This document shows positions 7,260-13,844 of a stretch of DNA of 13,931 nucleotides, piece by piece. The notes under the pieces were generated by a model. The model ran no database searches. It was not told the origin of the DNA and saw nothing but the letters and a program-made list of their open reading frames with translations. This DNA is from an uncultured Clostridia bacterium (GTDB lineage: Bacteria; Bacillota; Clostridia; Christensenellales; Aristaeellaceae). Both the position numbers and the translations under genes were made by a program. Location: assembly GCA_934615235.1 (NCBI GenBank), contig CAKTTL010000076.1:1-13931 (forward strand). The letters run 5' to 3'. The stretch's first letter is position 1. Each line of letters begins with the position of its first letter.

Positions 7260-8360
7260 CTAAAACTCATCCGGAAGCCATGCGGTATCTTTTGTAATCG
7301 ATTTGACGAACGTTCTCCCCGCGTCCTCGTCGTTCTTCGCCTGGTGAAACTTGAACACCAGCACGCCGTCCGAAAACTTTCCTGCGATCTCTATTTTTCC
7401 CTTCGGGTGCGACATGCAGAATTTCAGACATTTTCCTTGCCCGTTCTGCACGGCCTTTGCGGCTTCTACTATATCGTAGCCTTCCGAGAGCGGCAGCTGG
7501 AACGTGCTTTTCACCCCGCTTACAGGTCTGCACTGAAAAACATAGTATGGCGTCACGCCGCACGCAGTCAGTTCCCGCAACAGCCGGCCCAGCGTTTGCG
7601 GGGAATCGTTCACGCCCCTGAGCAGCACCGTCTGATTCTTCACCGGCAAACCGCACAGGAGCATCGCACGCACGGCGGCCCGCGCTTCGGGCGTCAGTTC
7701 CCTGGGATGATTGAACTGCGTGACGATGTAGATCTGCTTCTGTCCGCCGTAATAGGCCAGCGCCTTGAGAAGACTCCTGTCCTTCGTAATCCGCATCGGA
7801 TACACGACGGGCATCCGTGTGGCGATCCGAATCAGGTCAAGGTGTGCGATCCGCGAAAAGGTTTCCAGATAGTGGACGACGGTCCTTGTCGGAAGCATGA
7901 GCGTATCTCCGCCGCTCAGAATGACGTTGGTGATTTCTTTATGCTCTCGGACATAGCCCGCTACTTCGTCAAAATGGCGGGCGATCTCATCGTCTGAAAG
8001 CCCCACGAGCCTCTTGCGAAAGCAGTGCCGGCAATACATGGCGCAGCGGTTCGTTGTCAGGATGAGCGCGCTTTCACGGTACTTATGCTGTACGCCTGCG
8101 CACACTGTGTTGCCCGCTTCCCCGCTGGTATCGAATGCGCCGGACATATCCGTTTCCAGGAGCGCGGGAATACACATTCTTCGAATGGGGTCTTTCGGAT
8201 CGTCCCAATCGATCAGCGAAAGATAGTAGCGCGGAATGGACATGGGAAACGCTTTACACAGCGCTTTCATGCGCTTCATTTTCTCATCGTCCAGTCCCAG
8301 CCGGTCGCGGAGCTCCTGAACGTCCGTCATGTTATTTTTCAGTTCTTCATTCCAGAACAT
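7260..8360 (-). CDS. KamA-family radical SAM protein (lysine 2,3-aminomutase-like), substrate unknown
   Basis: 366 aa, with ATG at 8358-8360 preceded by GGAAGGTG. The radical SAM motif 'CAMYCRHCFRKR' (Cys106, Cys110, Cys113) ligates the [4Fe-4S] cluster. 'LSGGDTLML' (148-156), 'TRMPVVYPMRIT' (181-192), 'TQFNHPREL' (214-222) and 'LLRGVNDS' (246-253) are KamA blocks. Lys322 in 'HPKGKIEI' aligns with the PLP lysine of the aminomutase Gly-rich motif. The contact segments differ: the 'QCD' stretch of lysine enzymes reads 'QCRPVSG' (276-282), and the Asp before the PLP lysine motif is replaced in 'FCMSHPK'. I infer an aminomutase-type or related radical enzyme acting on something other than free lysine. 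It is monocistronic and convergent with the fucosidase; regulation is probably through the promoter and dyad at 8521-8572. Confidence 0.88.
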   Translation of the reverse strand: MFWNEELKNNMTDVQELRDRLGLDDEKMKRMKALCKAFPMSIPRYYLSLIDWDDPKDPIRRMCIPALLETDMSGAFDTSGEAGNTVCAGVQHKYRESALILTTNRCAMYCRHCFRKRLVGLSDDEIARHFDEVAGYVREHKEITNVILSGGDTLMLPTRTVVHYLETFSRIAHLDLIRIATRMPVVYPMRITKDRSLLKALAYYGGQKQIYIVTQFNHPRELTPEARAAVRAMLLCGLPVKNQTVLLRGVNDSPQTLGRLLRELTACGVTPYYVFQCRPVSGVKSTFQLPLSEGYDIVEAAKAVQNGQGKCLKFCMSHPKGKIEIAGKFSDGVLVFKFHQAKNDEDAGRTFVKSITKDTAWLPDEF

Positions 8361-8439
8361 GGGTTCACCTTCCCTTTCTTTTGTTATTGTGGCGTCTGAG
8401 AGGCGTCGGTCGGGAGAAAGGGCTCGTCGGAAAACAGAT

Positions 8440-8471
8440 CAGAGCTCTTGCCTGTCGGGAGGGAAGCTCTG
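8440..8471 (-). other. Stem-loop in the leader of the KamA-like gene
   Basis: CAGAGCT (8440-8446) and AGCTCTG (8465-8471) pair perfectly across an 18-nt loop in the roughly 175-nt leader. In the direction of transcription it is followed by a short, imperfect U tract, so weak attenuator activity is conceivable but not shown. Confidence 0.35.
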
Positions 8472-8520
8472 CTTTTCTATATTCTGTAGATGTGGTAAGT
8501 CAATGGAATAAAAAGAAGAG

Positions 8521-8542
8521 AAGATCATGATCACCTGATCTT
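8521..8542. promoter_or_regulatory. Operator-like dyad at the transcription start of the KamA-like gene
   Basis: Arms AAGATCA (8521-8527) and TGATCTT (8536-8542) are perfect inverted repeats separated by 8 nt. An overlapping 10-bp palindrome GATCATGATC lies at 8523-8532. The dyad abuts the -10 box and covers the expected start point, where a repressor would block initiation. The regulator is unknown. Confidence 0.55.
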
Positions 8543-8572
8543 AGTATAACGGATCGGCGCGTTATTTGTCAA
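8543..8572 (-). promoter_or_regulatory. Promoter of the KamA-like gene
   Basis: Minus strand: TTGACA (8567-8572), an 18-nt spacer and TATACT (8543-8548). The start is expected near 8536, about 175 nt before the coding region. The pair lies just outside the MITE-like element, so the element does not supply it. Confidence 0.65.
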
Positions 8573-8623
8573 CAATGGTATATAGGGTGCGAATACACCG
8601 AATTTCACTTTCCGTGTTTCCTA

Positions 8624-8783
8624 GGGTGTATCTGAAAAAGGAAGAGACGACAGCACGAGCGGATTTTTCGTCAGTTCAAGAAGGGAAACCGAAGGTTTAG
8701 CGGGGCTAAATCGAGGTTTTCCGACGCAGAAATGGCGAAAAAGACGCCGTGATGGAGCCTCAGGGAATTTTTCAGATACACCC
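8624..8783. mobile_element. 160-bp MITE-like element with perfect terminal inverted repeats and TA duplication
   Basis: GGGTGTATCTGAAAAA (8624-8639) recurs as an exact inverted copy at 8768-8783. Each end is flanked by TA (8622-8623 and 8784-8785), consistent with a TA target duplication of the IS630/Tc1-mariner type. No transposase is encoded, as expected of a MITE. The interior folds back on itself in nested steps: TTTTTCG (8664-8670) with CGAAAAA (8736-8742), GGGAAACC (8683-8690) with GGTTTTCC (8715-8722, one G-U or mismatch), and TTTAGC (8696-8701) with GCTAAA (8705-8710) around GGG. It lies between the KamA-like promoter and the PepSY-like reading frame, whose stop codon it supplies. Family assignment beyond the TA duplication is inference. 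Confidence 0.8.
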
Positions 8784-9320
8784 TACGATCATATATGGAC
8801 TGTCAGTTCGGACAAGGCGTTCCGGGCGATAGATTCTGCCCTCTTCCCCGGTAGCCGCGTGAATCGTCACGCTGAACGCCTTGGCGGGAGAGTCAAGATC
8901 GTCGACGAAATAGATCACGTAGTGAAAATCGTGCCGGGCATTTTCAACCGCAGATGAAGCAGCCGCCTTATACCATATGCTCACTTCATAAGAAGACATA
9001 TCGCAGCCAATAGCGGCAAGGCGATCTTTTGCAATCTGAACCGCTTTATTCGGAGCGATATTCTCAGCGCGGGGAATTCTGTTTTCATTGCCGAACAAAT
9101 TCGCTTTTTGTTCCAGCATCAAGCACCAGACGCTTTGCGCCTCCGCTGTTTTTCCATATTGTTTATAAACGTTCGCGATTTCAGGGTTTTCGGTCCCCGC
9201 CTGTTCCGCGTTTAGCGCCCGGATGCGCGCCACGCTTATCGCCGAATGATCAATTTCCACATCCGGATCGGAGATCACCTCGCCGTTTTCATCGATAACG
9301 GCGCAGTGCGCCTTTTCCAT
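8772..9320 (-). CDS. PepSY-like C-terminal remnant of a sigma-linked protein, probably truncated at both ends
   Basis: 182 codons from ATG 9320. I recognise no exact family. The segment 'NKAVQIAKDRLAAIGCDMSSYEVSIWYKAA' (about 90-119) followed by 'FHYVIYFVDD...KAFSVTIHAATGEEGRIYRPE' (132-167) has the helix-then-strands pattern and 'TG' turn of PepSY-like domains found outside the membrane. No signal peptide or membrane segment precedes it, although such domains normally need one, so the N-terminal part appears lost. The best ribosome site, GGAGG (9335-9339), fits a different ATG (9325-9327), which opens only a 12-codon frame (MEDGKGALRRYR). That is consistent with a deletion or frameshift. The last codons and stop (8772-8774) come from the MITE end. 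Removing the element would extend the frame 16 codons past the insertion site. It overlaps the sigma gene by 46 nt. Confidence 0.5.
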   Translation of the reverse strand: MEKAHCAVIDENGEVISDPDVEIDHSAISVARIRALNAEQAGTENPEIANVYKQYGKTAEAQSVWCLMLEQKANLFGNENRIPRAENIAPNKAVQIAKDRLAAIGCDMSSYEVSIWYKAAASSAVENARHDFHYVIYFVDDLDSPAKAFSVTIHAATGEEGRIYRPERLVRTDSPYMIVGCI

Positions 9321-9837
9321 CTTCCATAACCTAACCTCCGTCCCAGCACGTCACGCAGTTTTTCTCTGACGCGCTTGAGTGGGGATGATACGGTGGAATG
9401 GCTGATGCCAAGCACGCGGGCAATCTCATTCACGTTCATGTCCTGCCAGTAATATAACATGACGGCCTCTCGGTGTTTGGAGGAAAGATTCATCACGTCG
9501 CACATGATATCCAGATCGTCGTCGTCCGGCGTTACGACAGGCTGCGGCAGATTTTCCGGCGTAATACGCCGGTCATGGCGCCGGAACCACGCGGAACGCC
9601 GCACGTCCCGGCAAGTATTCATTGCAATCTGTATCAGCCATGTCTTTTCGCTGCATTCCCTGCGAAAACCGTCCAGCGCTTTATAGTCTTTGAGGAACGT
9701 ATCCTGCATCGCGTCTTTTTCCAGTTCCATATTCACAAGTAAATATAACAGATATGCAGCAGCAATCCCTGATATTGGTTTGCCATCCGAATCAGTGCAT
9801 GGTCTCGATCGTTGCCTGCCTCCCCGACAACCGCCAT
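9275..9837 (-). pseudogene. ECF-type RNA polymerase sigma factor, frameshifted near the N-terminus
   Basis: A 153-codon frame (9275-9736) carries most of an ECF sigma: end of region 2 'MQDTFLKDYKALDGFR', 'SEKTWLIQIAMNTCRDVRRS', a linker, then region 4 'SSKHREAVMLYYWQDMNVNEIARVLGISHSTVSSPLKRVREKL' with its helix-turn-helix. The missing start of region 2 is directly upstream in another frame: ATG 9837, MAVVG..., then 'LIRMANQYQGLLL' and 'HICYIYL', ending in TGA (9733-9735). Joining 'ICYIYL' to 'MELEKDAMQDTF' needs one extra base between about 9731 and 9738, so a single-base deletion (or sequencing error) splits the gene. The C-terminal tail after region 4 is longer than usual and overlaps the next frame. 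The promoter specificity it recognised and its stimulus are unknown. Confidence 0.8.
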
Positions 9838-9962
9838 TCGTTGCTCATTCCCTCGATCATGTGGACGAGATTAGAACGTCTCAATGTCGATATTTTGAAA
9901 TTTCCTTTTGAACCCTTTCTCTTTTGATCCCCTACGTTGTCTTGAAAAGATTCTCAGGAGGG

Positions 9963-9991
9963 TTGACGAAGGGGATTTCGTTATATAAAAT
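9963..9991 (+). promoter_or_regulatory. Promoter of the two-repeat exported protein
   Basis: TTGACG (9963-9968), 17 nt, TAAAAT (9986-9991). The start is expected near 9998, about 97 nt before the coding start at 10095. Both hexamers differ from consensus by one base. Confidence 0.55.
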
Positions 9992-10094
9992 AAAATTAAG
10001 AAGATGTCGGCGATCCCCCTTTGTTCTCGACTTTCAAATATCGAAAATAAACATGTACTGTTACGATCGATGGTATGAGAAAGGAGAGCAGATA

Positions 10095-10949
10095 ATGAAA
10101 TCCATGTTTCGCAGCTTTGTGTTCCTTTTTCTGTTAGCGATGCTTTTATCCATATCGCGTCCAGCCTTCTCAGTACCCTTCACTGCTACCGCAATACCGA
10201 AAGCGCAGACGCAGGATTCTTTGATGCTGTTCAATGAATCGGATGGAACCCTACAGATATCTGCAACCGGCAATACACCCCCTCCAGAAGTTGTTTTCAA
10301 TGAACGCACCCTTTCAAGTATAAACGCTTTCTTTCAGTTTCTCGATAAAAATCATCGCCCTGCTGGAGAACATTACGAACGCTTTTCCTTTGGACAGGAC
10401 TACGTACATCCAGTAACAGGAGAGATCTGTGCCGACGGAACGATCACTGCCCGCATTTCTGTTTCCTTGGAAAAAAGAGATGAGATTGATCATTGGCAGA
10501 TCAACGGTGTACCGTATTATTTTTCCAGCGATGTCTGGTTTATTACCGTATATGGAATAGACTGTACGATGGAATTCCGTGCTGTTTATAAGGGTGGTGC
10601 GGACTGGCGCGACAAGACGCCGGATGAGAACACTGCATCCGCCGAACAAACCATTCGCGCTTCCGACGCGCAGATCAAATTTGTGGATTTCATGCGTATC
10701 CCGCGGGGAAATGCGTTCCGAAATTTTGATTTCAGCAACGATTATATGAACTACGCTACGAAAGAGAATGTTTCTGGAGGCAGCTTTTCCGGACGCGTTG
10801 AAGCGTTGATTCCAGAAGGGATGGCGCTGAATTACTGGATGATTAACGGAATTCCATTTCACTTCAATATTCAGCCCAGATGCATTACGGTGATTGATTT
10901 GGACACGGCGGCTGTGTTCCGTCCCGTATTCCGGAAAGAGCAGCCGTAG
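10095..10949 (+). CDS. Exported protein with two InlB B-repeat-like domains, function unknown
   Basis: 284 aa from ATG 10095, chosen because AAAGGAGA precedes it and a signal peptide follows (MKSMFRS, hydrophobic 8-20, probable cleavage around 25-33). After a short Pro/Thr-rich linker come two related domains of about 90 residues: 76-166 and 193-280. Shared features are an opening 'F.F..DY' stretch (98-103 and 212-217), 'HWQINGVPYYF' (133-143) against 'YWMINGIPFHF' (247-257), and closing 'ITVYG...EFRAVY' against 'ITVIDLDTAAVFRPVF'. The W-x-x-NG-(V/I) core plus a terminal TV...F-x-(A/P)-V-(Y/F) pattern resembles divergent InlB B-repeats of bacterial surface proteins. No sortase motif or membrane anchor is present, so the protein is probably secreted. 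It is divergent from the sigma locus. No enzymatic motif is seen. Confidence 0.7.
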   Translation: MKSMFRSFVFLFLLAMLLSISRPAFSVPFTATAIPKAQTQDSLMLFNESDGTLQISATGNTPPPEVVFNERTLSSINAFFQFLDKNHRPAGEHYERFSFGQDYVHPVTGEICADGTITARISVSLEKRDEIDHWQINGVPYYFSSDVWFITVYGIDCTMEFRAVYKGGADWRDKTPDENTASAEQTIRASDAQIKFVDFMRIPRGNAFRNFDFSNDYMNYATKENVSGGSFSGRVEALIPEGMALNYWMINGIPFHFNIQPRCITVIDLDTAAVFRPVFRKEQP

Positions 10950-10965
10950 ACACGGCTGCTTTTTT
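10939..10965 (+). terminator. Rho-independent terminator enclosing the stop codon
   Basis: AGCAGCCG (10939-10946) pairs perfectly with CGGCTGCT (10953-10960) around a 6-nt loop, followed by TTTTTT (10960-10965). The loop TAGACA begins with the TAG stop of the preceding gene, so the terminator is built into the last codons. Read leftward, the stem also ends the convergent cytidylate-kinase-like gene, with a weaker U tract (CTCTTTCC). Confidence 0.9.
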
Positions 10966-10983
10966 CGGAAAAGTTTTCTGATT

Positions 10984-11595
10984 TCATTGATAAAACTGTT
11001 CCATGTATGCAGCGACGGAAGCCGCAGTTTTTTTTAGATCAATCCCTGACGACGTGTTGATCATCAGGTCATAGTTGCAGGGCGCGCTCCATTTCTGCTT
11101 GCTGAAATATGCGTAATAACGCGCGCGGTTTCGATCGATTTCCCGAATCTTCTGCTGCATCTTTCTCCTTGACAAATTTTCATTTTCCGGTTTGCGTTCC
11201 TCGCAGCGTTTCAATCTGCTCTCCATCTCCGCGTATACGAATATACGAAAAGGACGCCTATCGCGGAGAACATAGTCGGCGCAGCGGCCGATGATAACGC
11301 AGTCTGACTTTTCAGAAAGCTCCCGCAGTAGCGCGTGCTGCTGTCTGTGAATAGAAAGGCTCATATCAAGGAGGGGATCCACGGTTGTATTGAATCTTCC
11401 TCCGTAAACAGGGAGCGATATTGGACGGCTTTCGCTGATCTGTTTTACATAGTCCTCGGCAACGTCGGTACGTTTTGCAATTTCTGAGACGATCTCCTGA
11501 TCGTAATAGTCGATTTGCAGCACTTCTGATAGATGTCTGCCCAATTCGCGTCCGCCGCTCCCGAATTCGCGGCTGATGGTGATGATTCTGCTCAT
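10984..11595 (-). CDS. Cytidylate-kinase-like protein (Cytidylate_kin2 family)
   Basis: 203 aa, the usual length. ATG 11593-11595 follows AAGGAGC by 8 nt. The N-terminal 'IITISREFGSGGRELGRHLSEVL' contains a P-loop-like nucleotide site (GSGGRELG, 12-19). 'YYDQEIVSEIAKR' (30-42), 'VIIGRCADYVLRD' (100-112) and 'FRIFVYAEMESRLKRCEER' (116-134) complete the P-loop kinase pattern, and 'DRNRARYYAYFSKQKW' (154-169) is the lid or C-terminal helix region of this family. These proteins resemble CMP kinases, but the family's physiological substrate is not established as far as I know; dedicated Cmk is usually encoded separately. It is cytoplasmic, transcribed from the consensus promoter at 11837-11865 through a long leader, and shares the terminator at 10939-10965. 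Confidence 0.9.
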   Translation of the reverse strand: MSRIITISREFGSGGRELGRHLSEVLQIDYYDQEIVSEIAKRTDVAEDYVKQISESRPISLPVYGGRFNTTVDPLLDMSLSIHRQQHALLRELSEKSDCVIIGRCADYVLRDRRPFRIFVYAEMESRLKRCEERKPENENLSRRKMQQKIREIDRNRARYYAYFSKQKWSAPCNYDLMINTSSGIDLKKTAASVAAYMEQFYQ

Positions 11596-12134
11596 GTTCG
11601 CACGCTCCTTTTGCTTGATTGTTCCTACAGCACACCCCAGAGAAAGGTTATCTGTATTCCGGACGGGATTTTAATGGGATGTCGCCTGTAATACTGCGAA
11701 CGTCTTGCGTTTAAGTTGCCTTCTTTATGCCAGTTTGCTGGTTCCATGAACAGAAAAAGTGTATTTATCCGACTACCGAAGCTTTATGTAAACGAGCAGC
11801 GTGAACAAAGGAAACAACGCGCTCACTTCTGATTCAATTATATTCTCATGTATCCGCACTGTCAAGGAGATGCTATCGATTCTTTCCAACCGTTCGGGAT
11901 TATCAAATCAATATATATTTATCCGGTTCCGGCTCTACCGATGCAGATGTTATCTATCCCTCTGCCCACAAAAAACAGGCTATCAATTCCTGATGTATGC
12001 CTCATGGTGCATGCCTCACTCTTTTTGATACACTGCTTCGCAGTTCAACGAAAGTGAGCGTGAGTTTGCCATGAGAAATCTTTACGTAAATATTCTCAAA
12101 TGATCCGATTCATGGCTCATCCTCCTGTCACAGT
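11596..12134. other. Intergenic region; long leader of the cytidylate-kinase-like gene plus uncharacterised DNA
   Basis: No convincing gene on either strand. The left part (11596-11830) is the roughly 235-nt leader read from the minus-strand promoter at 11837-11865. It contains a small CCAG-CAAA-CTGG hairpin but no riboswitch class I recognise. The right part (11866-12134) is AT-richer, with scattered stops in all frames. A weak dyad at about 12071-12100 (TGAGAA...TTCTCA) is the only structure noticed there. Confidence 0.5.
11837..11865 (-). promoter_or_regulatory. Perfect consensus sigma-A promoter of the cytidylate-kinase-like gene
   Basis: Minus strand: TTGACA (11860-11865), exactly 17 nt, TATAAT (11837-11842). 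Transcription toward lower coordinates would start near 11830 and reach the gene start at 11595 after about 235 nt. No other gene intervenes. Confidence 0.75.
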
Positions 12135-12272
12135 TCAGTCGCTTCCTTGCGGGATTTCACTTGATGCCTTTGCTTCCATATGGTATGATAGAGTCGTCCT
12201 ATGCCTCATGCAATCGAACAACCTTCTGGAGAGGGGGCAGTTGCCCTTGAAAAACGCTCTGATTCTGCTCAT
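12135..12272 (-). CDS. Possible small ORF coupled to the polymerase pseudogene
   Basis: 45 codons starting MSRIRAFFKGNCPLSRRLF. Its ATG (12270-12272) overlaps the TGA ending the polymerase frame in ATGA, with AAGGAG a few bases upstream, an arrangement typical of coupled translation. The sequence is basic and matches no family I know. It could be a real small partner of the polymerase, a degraded remnant, or chance. It is adjacent to a broken gene, so it may no longer be expressed. Confidence 0.25.
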   Translation of the reverse strand: MSRIRAFFKGNCPLSRRLFDCMRHRTTLSYHMEAKASSEIPQGSD

Positions 12273-13675
12273 GCTTCTCCTTCTTTGCTGTTTTCTGAAC
12301 GGCTGCACGGTAGCGCTGGCTCCAGTTGCTCCGCCGGAGACTGCTCCCGCGCTGTCTGTGGTCGCGACGCTTTTTCCTCCTTTCTGGCTTTCTCCTTCCT
12401 CTTCCACGCGCCTTCCAGCCCAATCTCCGGATTGCCGGTATTTCCCCGGATGATCGCATTTTCGCCATGCCTGCGGCGGATCGCGTCCACCGCTGTTTCC
12501 AACTTTTCCCGCCGCTCCGCATAACTGCGGTAGACCCGTGACAGCGCGCCTGATCCCGAATTCTGCGCATCCGCTTCAAACATATCCAGAAAAGAAATCT
12601 GCTCTGCCGCCTCTTACGCTTCCACCAGCCCGGCAACGCCTACGGTCAGCGTCCGAATGGGCATGTCCTTACTTACATGCCAGTTTTTCCGGATCAAAGT
12701 CAGGGCGTGGGTTTCCAACTCCTGCAGCGTGCAGGTGGCGAAGGGCCGCATCGCCTGCCGGGAAAAGGCAGTCAGCATGGGAGTCCTGATCTGTACCTGA
12801 ATCACCCGGTCCTTGCGCTTCTCTCTGCGTAACTGCTCCGCCACCGCCCCCGCCAACGCCGCGACGGCCTGCTCCATCTCATCCGGAGCGATCAGATCCC
12901 GCTTGAAGGTCATGCCCCGGCTGATGGATTTCACTTCCGCTCTGTCCGCGAACGCTGCACCGGCGCGTCGTCCATCCCGTTGCTGGCGCGCCAGACGCCA
13001 ATGCCTCCTTTCTCCAAAAGCTCCTCCGCTTTCTCTCGGGACAAAGCCGCCAATTCCCTGATCGTGCGTACATCCTTCTTTTTCAGCTTTTCCGCAGCGG
13101 CCGCGCCGGTGAAAAGCATATTCTCCACCGGCAGCGGCCAGAGAAGCGCTTTGTAATTTCCCTCTGTCACAACGGTGGTGGCATCCGGCTTTTTGTAATC
13201 GCTGTCTATTTTAGCAAAGGTCTTGTTGAAGGAAACGCCCACGGAGATGTTCACGCCGGCTTCCAGACGGACGCGAGAGCGGATGCTGACCGCCAGTTCC
13301 TCGGCAGTCATGCCGTAGTAGGAAAGCGTGCCGGTGATATCCAGATGTCTTTCGTCGATGGACGCGGGCTCCATGCGGTCGGTATAGGACAGGTAAATTT
13401 CGTTGATCTGACGGGAAACGCGCTCATACAGCTCATACTGCGGCGGCACAAGAACCGGTTCTGGACACTTTTTTCTTCACCTGCCAGACGTTATCCGCCG
13501 TCTGAACGCCCCGGCGCTTGACCATCTCGTTCTTGACCACGACCACGCCCCTGCGACTCTCCGTGTCCCCGGCCACGGCCATGGGAACAAGCCGGAGCTC
13601 GGGGCGCTCCATGCATTCGCAGGACGCGAAGAAATTGTTGCAGTCGCAGTGGAGGATCAGGCGCGGCGACGTCAT
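12269..13675 (-). pseudogene. Y-family DNA polymerase (DinB/UmuC type), inactivated
   Basis: Start ATG 13673-13675 with GGAAGGTG upstream. Pieces in order: 'RLILHCDCNNFFASCECMERP' in the first frame (Y-family motif I, metal Asp), 'VPPQYELYERVSRQINEIYLSYTDRMEP' and 'ASIDERHLDITG' (catalytic SIDE) plus 'SVGVSFNKTFAKIDSDYKKP' in the second, the little-finger part 'MKSISRGMTFKRDL...LTVGVAGLVEA' in the third, then 'ISFLDMFEADAQN...REKLETAVDAIRRRHG'. Lesions: an A-run one base too long (T-run 13469-13474 on the plus strand) shifts frame before 'KCPEPVLVPP'; one base is missing near 12950-12953 (expected 'RFADRAEVKSI'); and a TAA stop lies at 12614-12616. The polymerase would do translesion synthesis if intact. 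After the usual end at 'ENAIIRG' a long Lys/Glu-rich tail runs to 12269. Three independent lesions argue for a true pseudogene, though the two single-base shifts alone could be errors. Confidence 0.88.
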
Positions 13676-13844
13676 GTGGATCACCTTCCAACGGGGCGGG
13701 CGAAGAGAAAGCGGCGTGTTGAAAAGGTTCCTTATGGTTTCATAATAGCATATCTTGGAAAAAATCATAGTCCGTACTTGTCTGATTTAGCGCCCAGCCA
13801 CTCTGATTCCCTTTGCGAAGAATCTGAAGAAGGAGGATGTTGAA

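Noticed and set aside
8583..8599. GGGTGCGAATACACC near the MITE as a second, degenerate terminal repeat
   Set aside because: It shares only the TAGGGTG start with the element's ends and is explained as flanking sequence that was once part of the neighbouring frame.
9874..9915. Possible ECF-type autoregulatory promoter upstream of the sigma gene (GGAAAT..., CGTTCTAAT)
   Set aside because: Spacing between the candidate boxes is off for known ECF promoters on either strand, so it is not listed as a feature.
12161..12453. Plus-strand lipoprotein-like frame (hydrophobic Leu-rich stretch then FLNGC) downstream of a TTGATG-N17-TATGAT promoter-like pair
   Set aside because: It lies antisense to the Lys/Glu-rich tail of the polymerase frame, whose complement naturally reads as Leu/Phe/Ser. 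The sequence after the Cys is a Pro/Ser-rich low-complexity run without family features, and it needs a TTG start.
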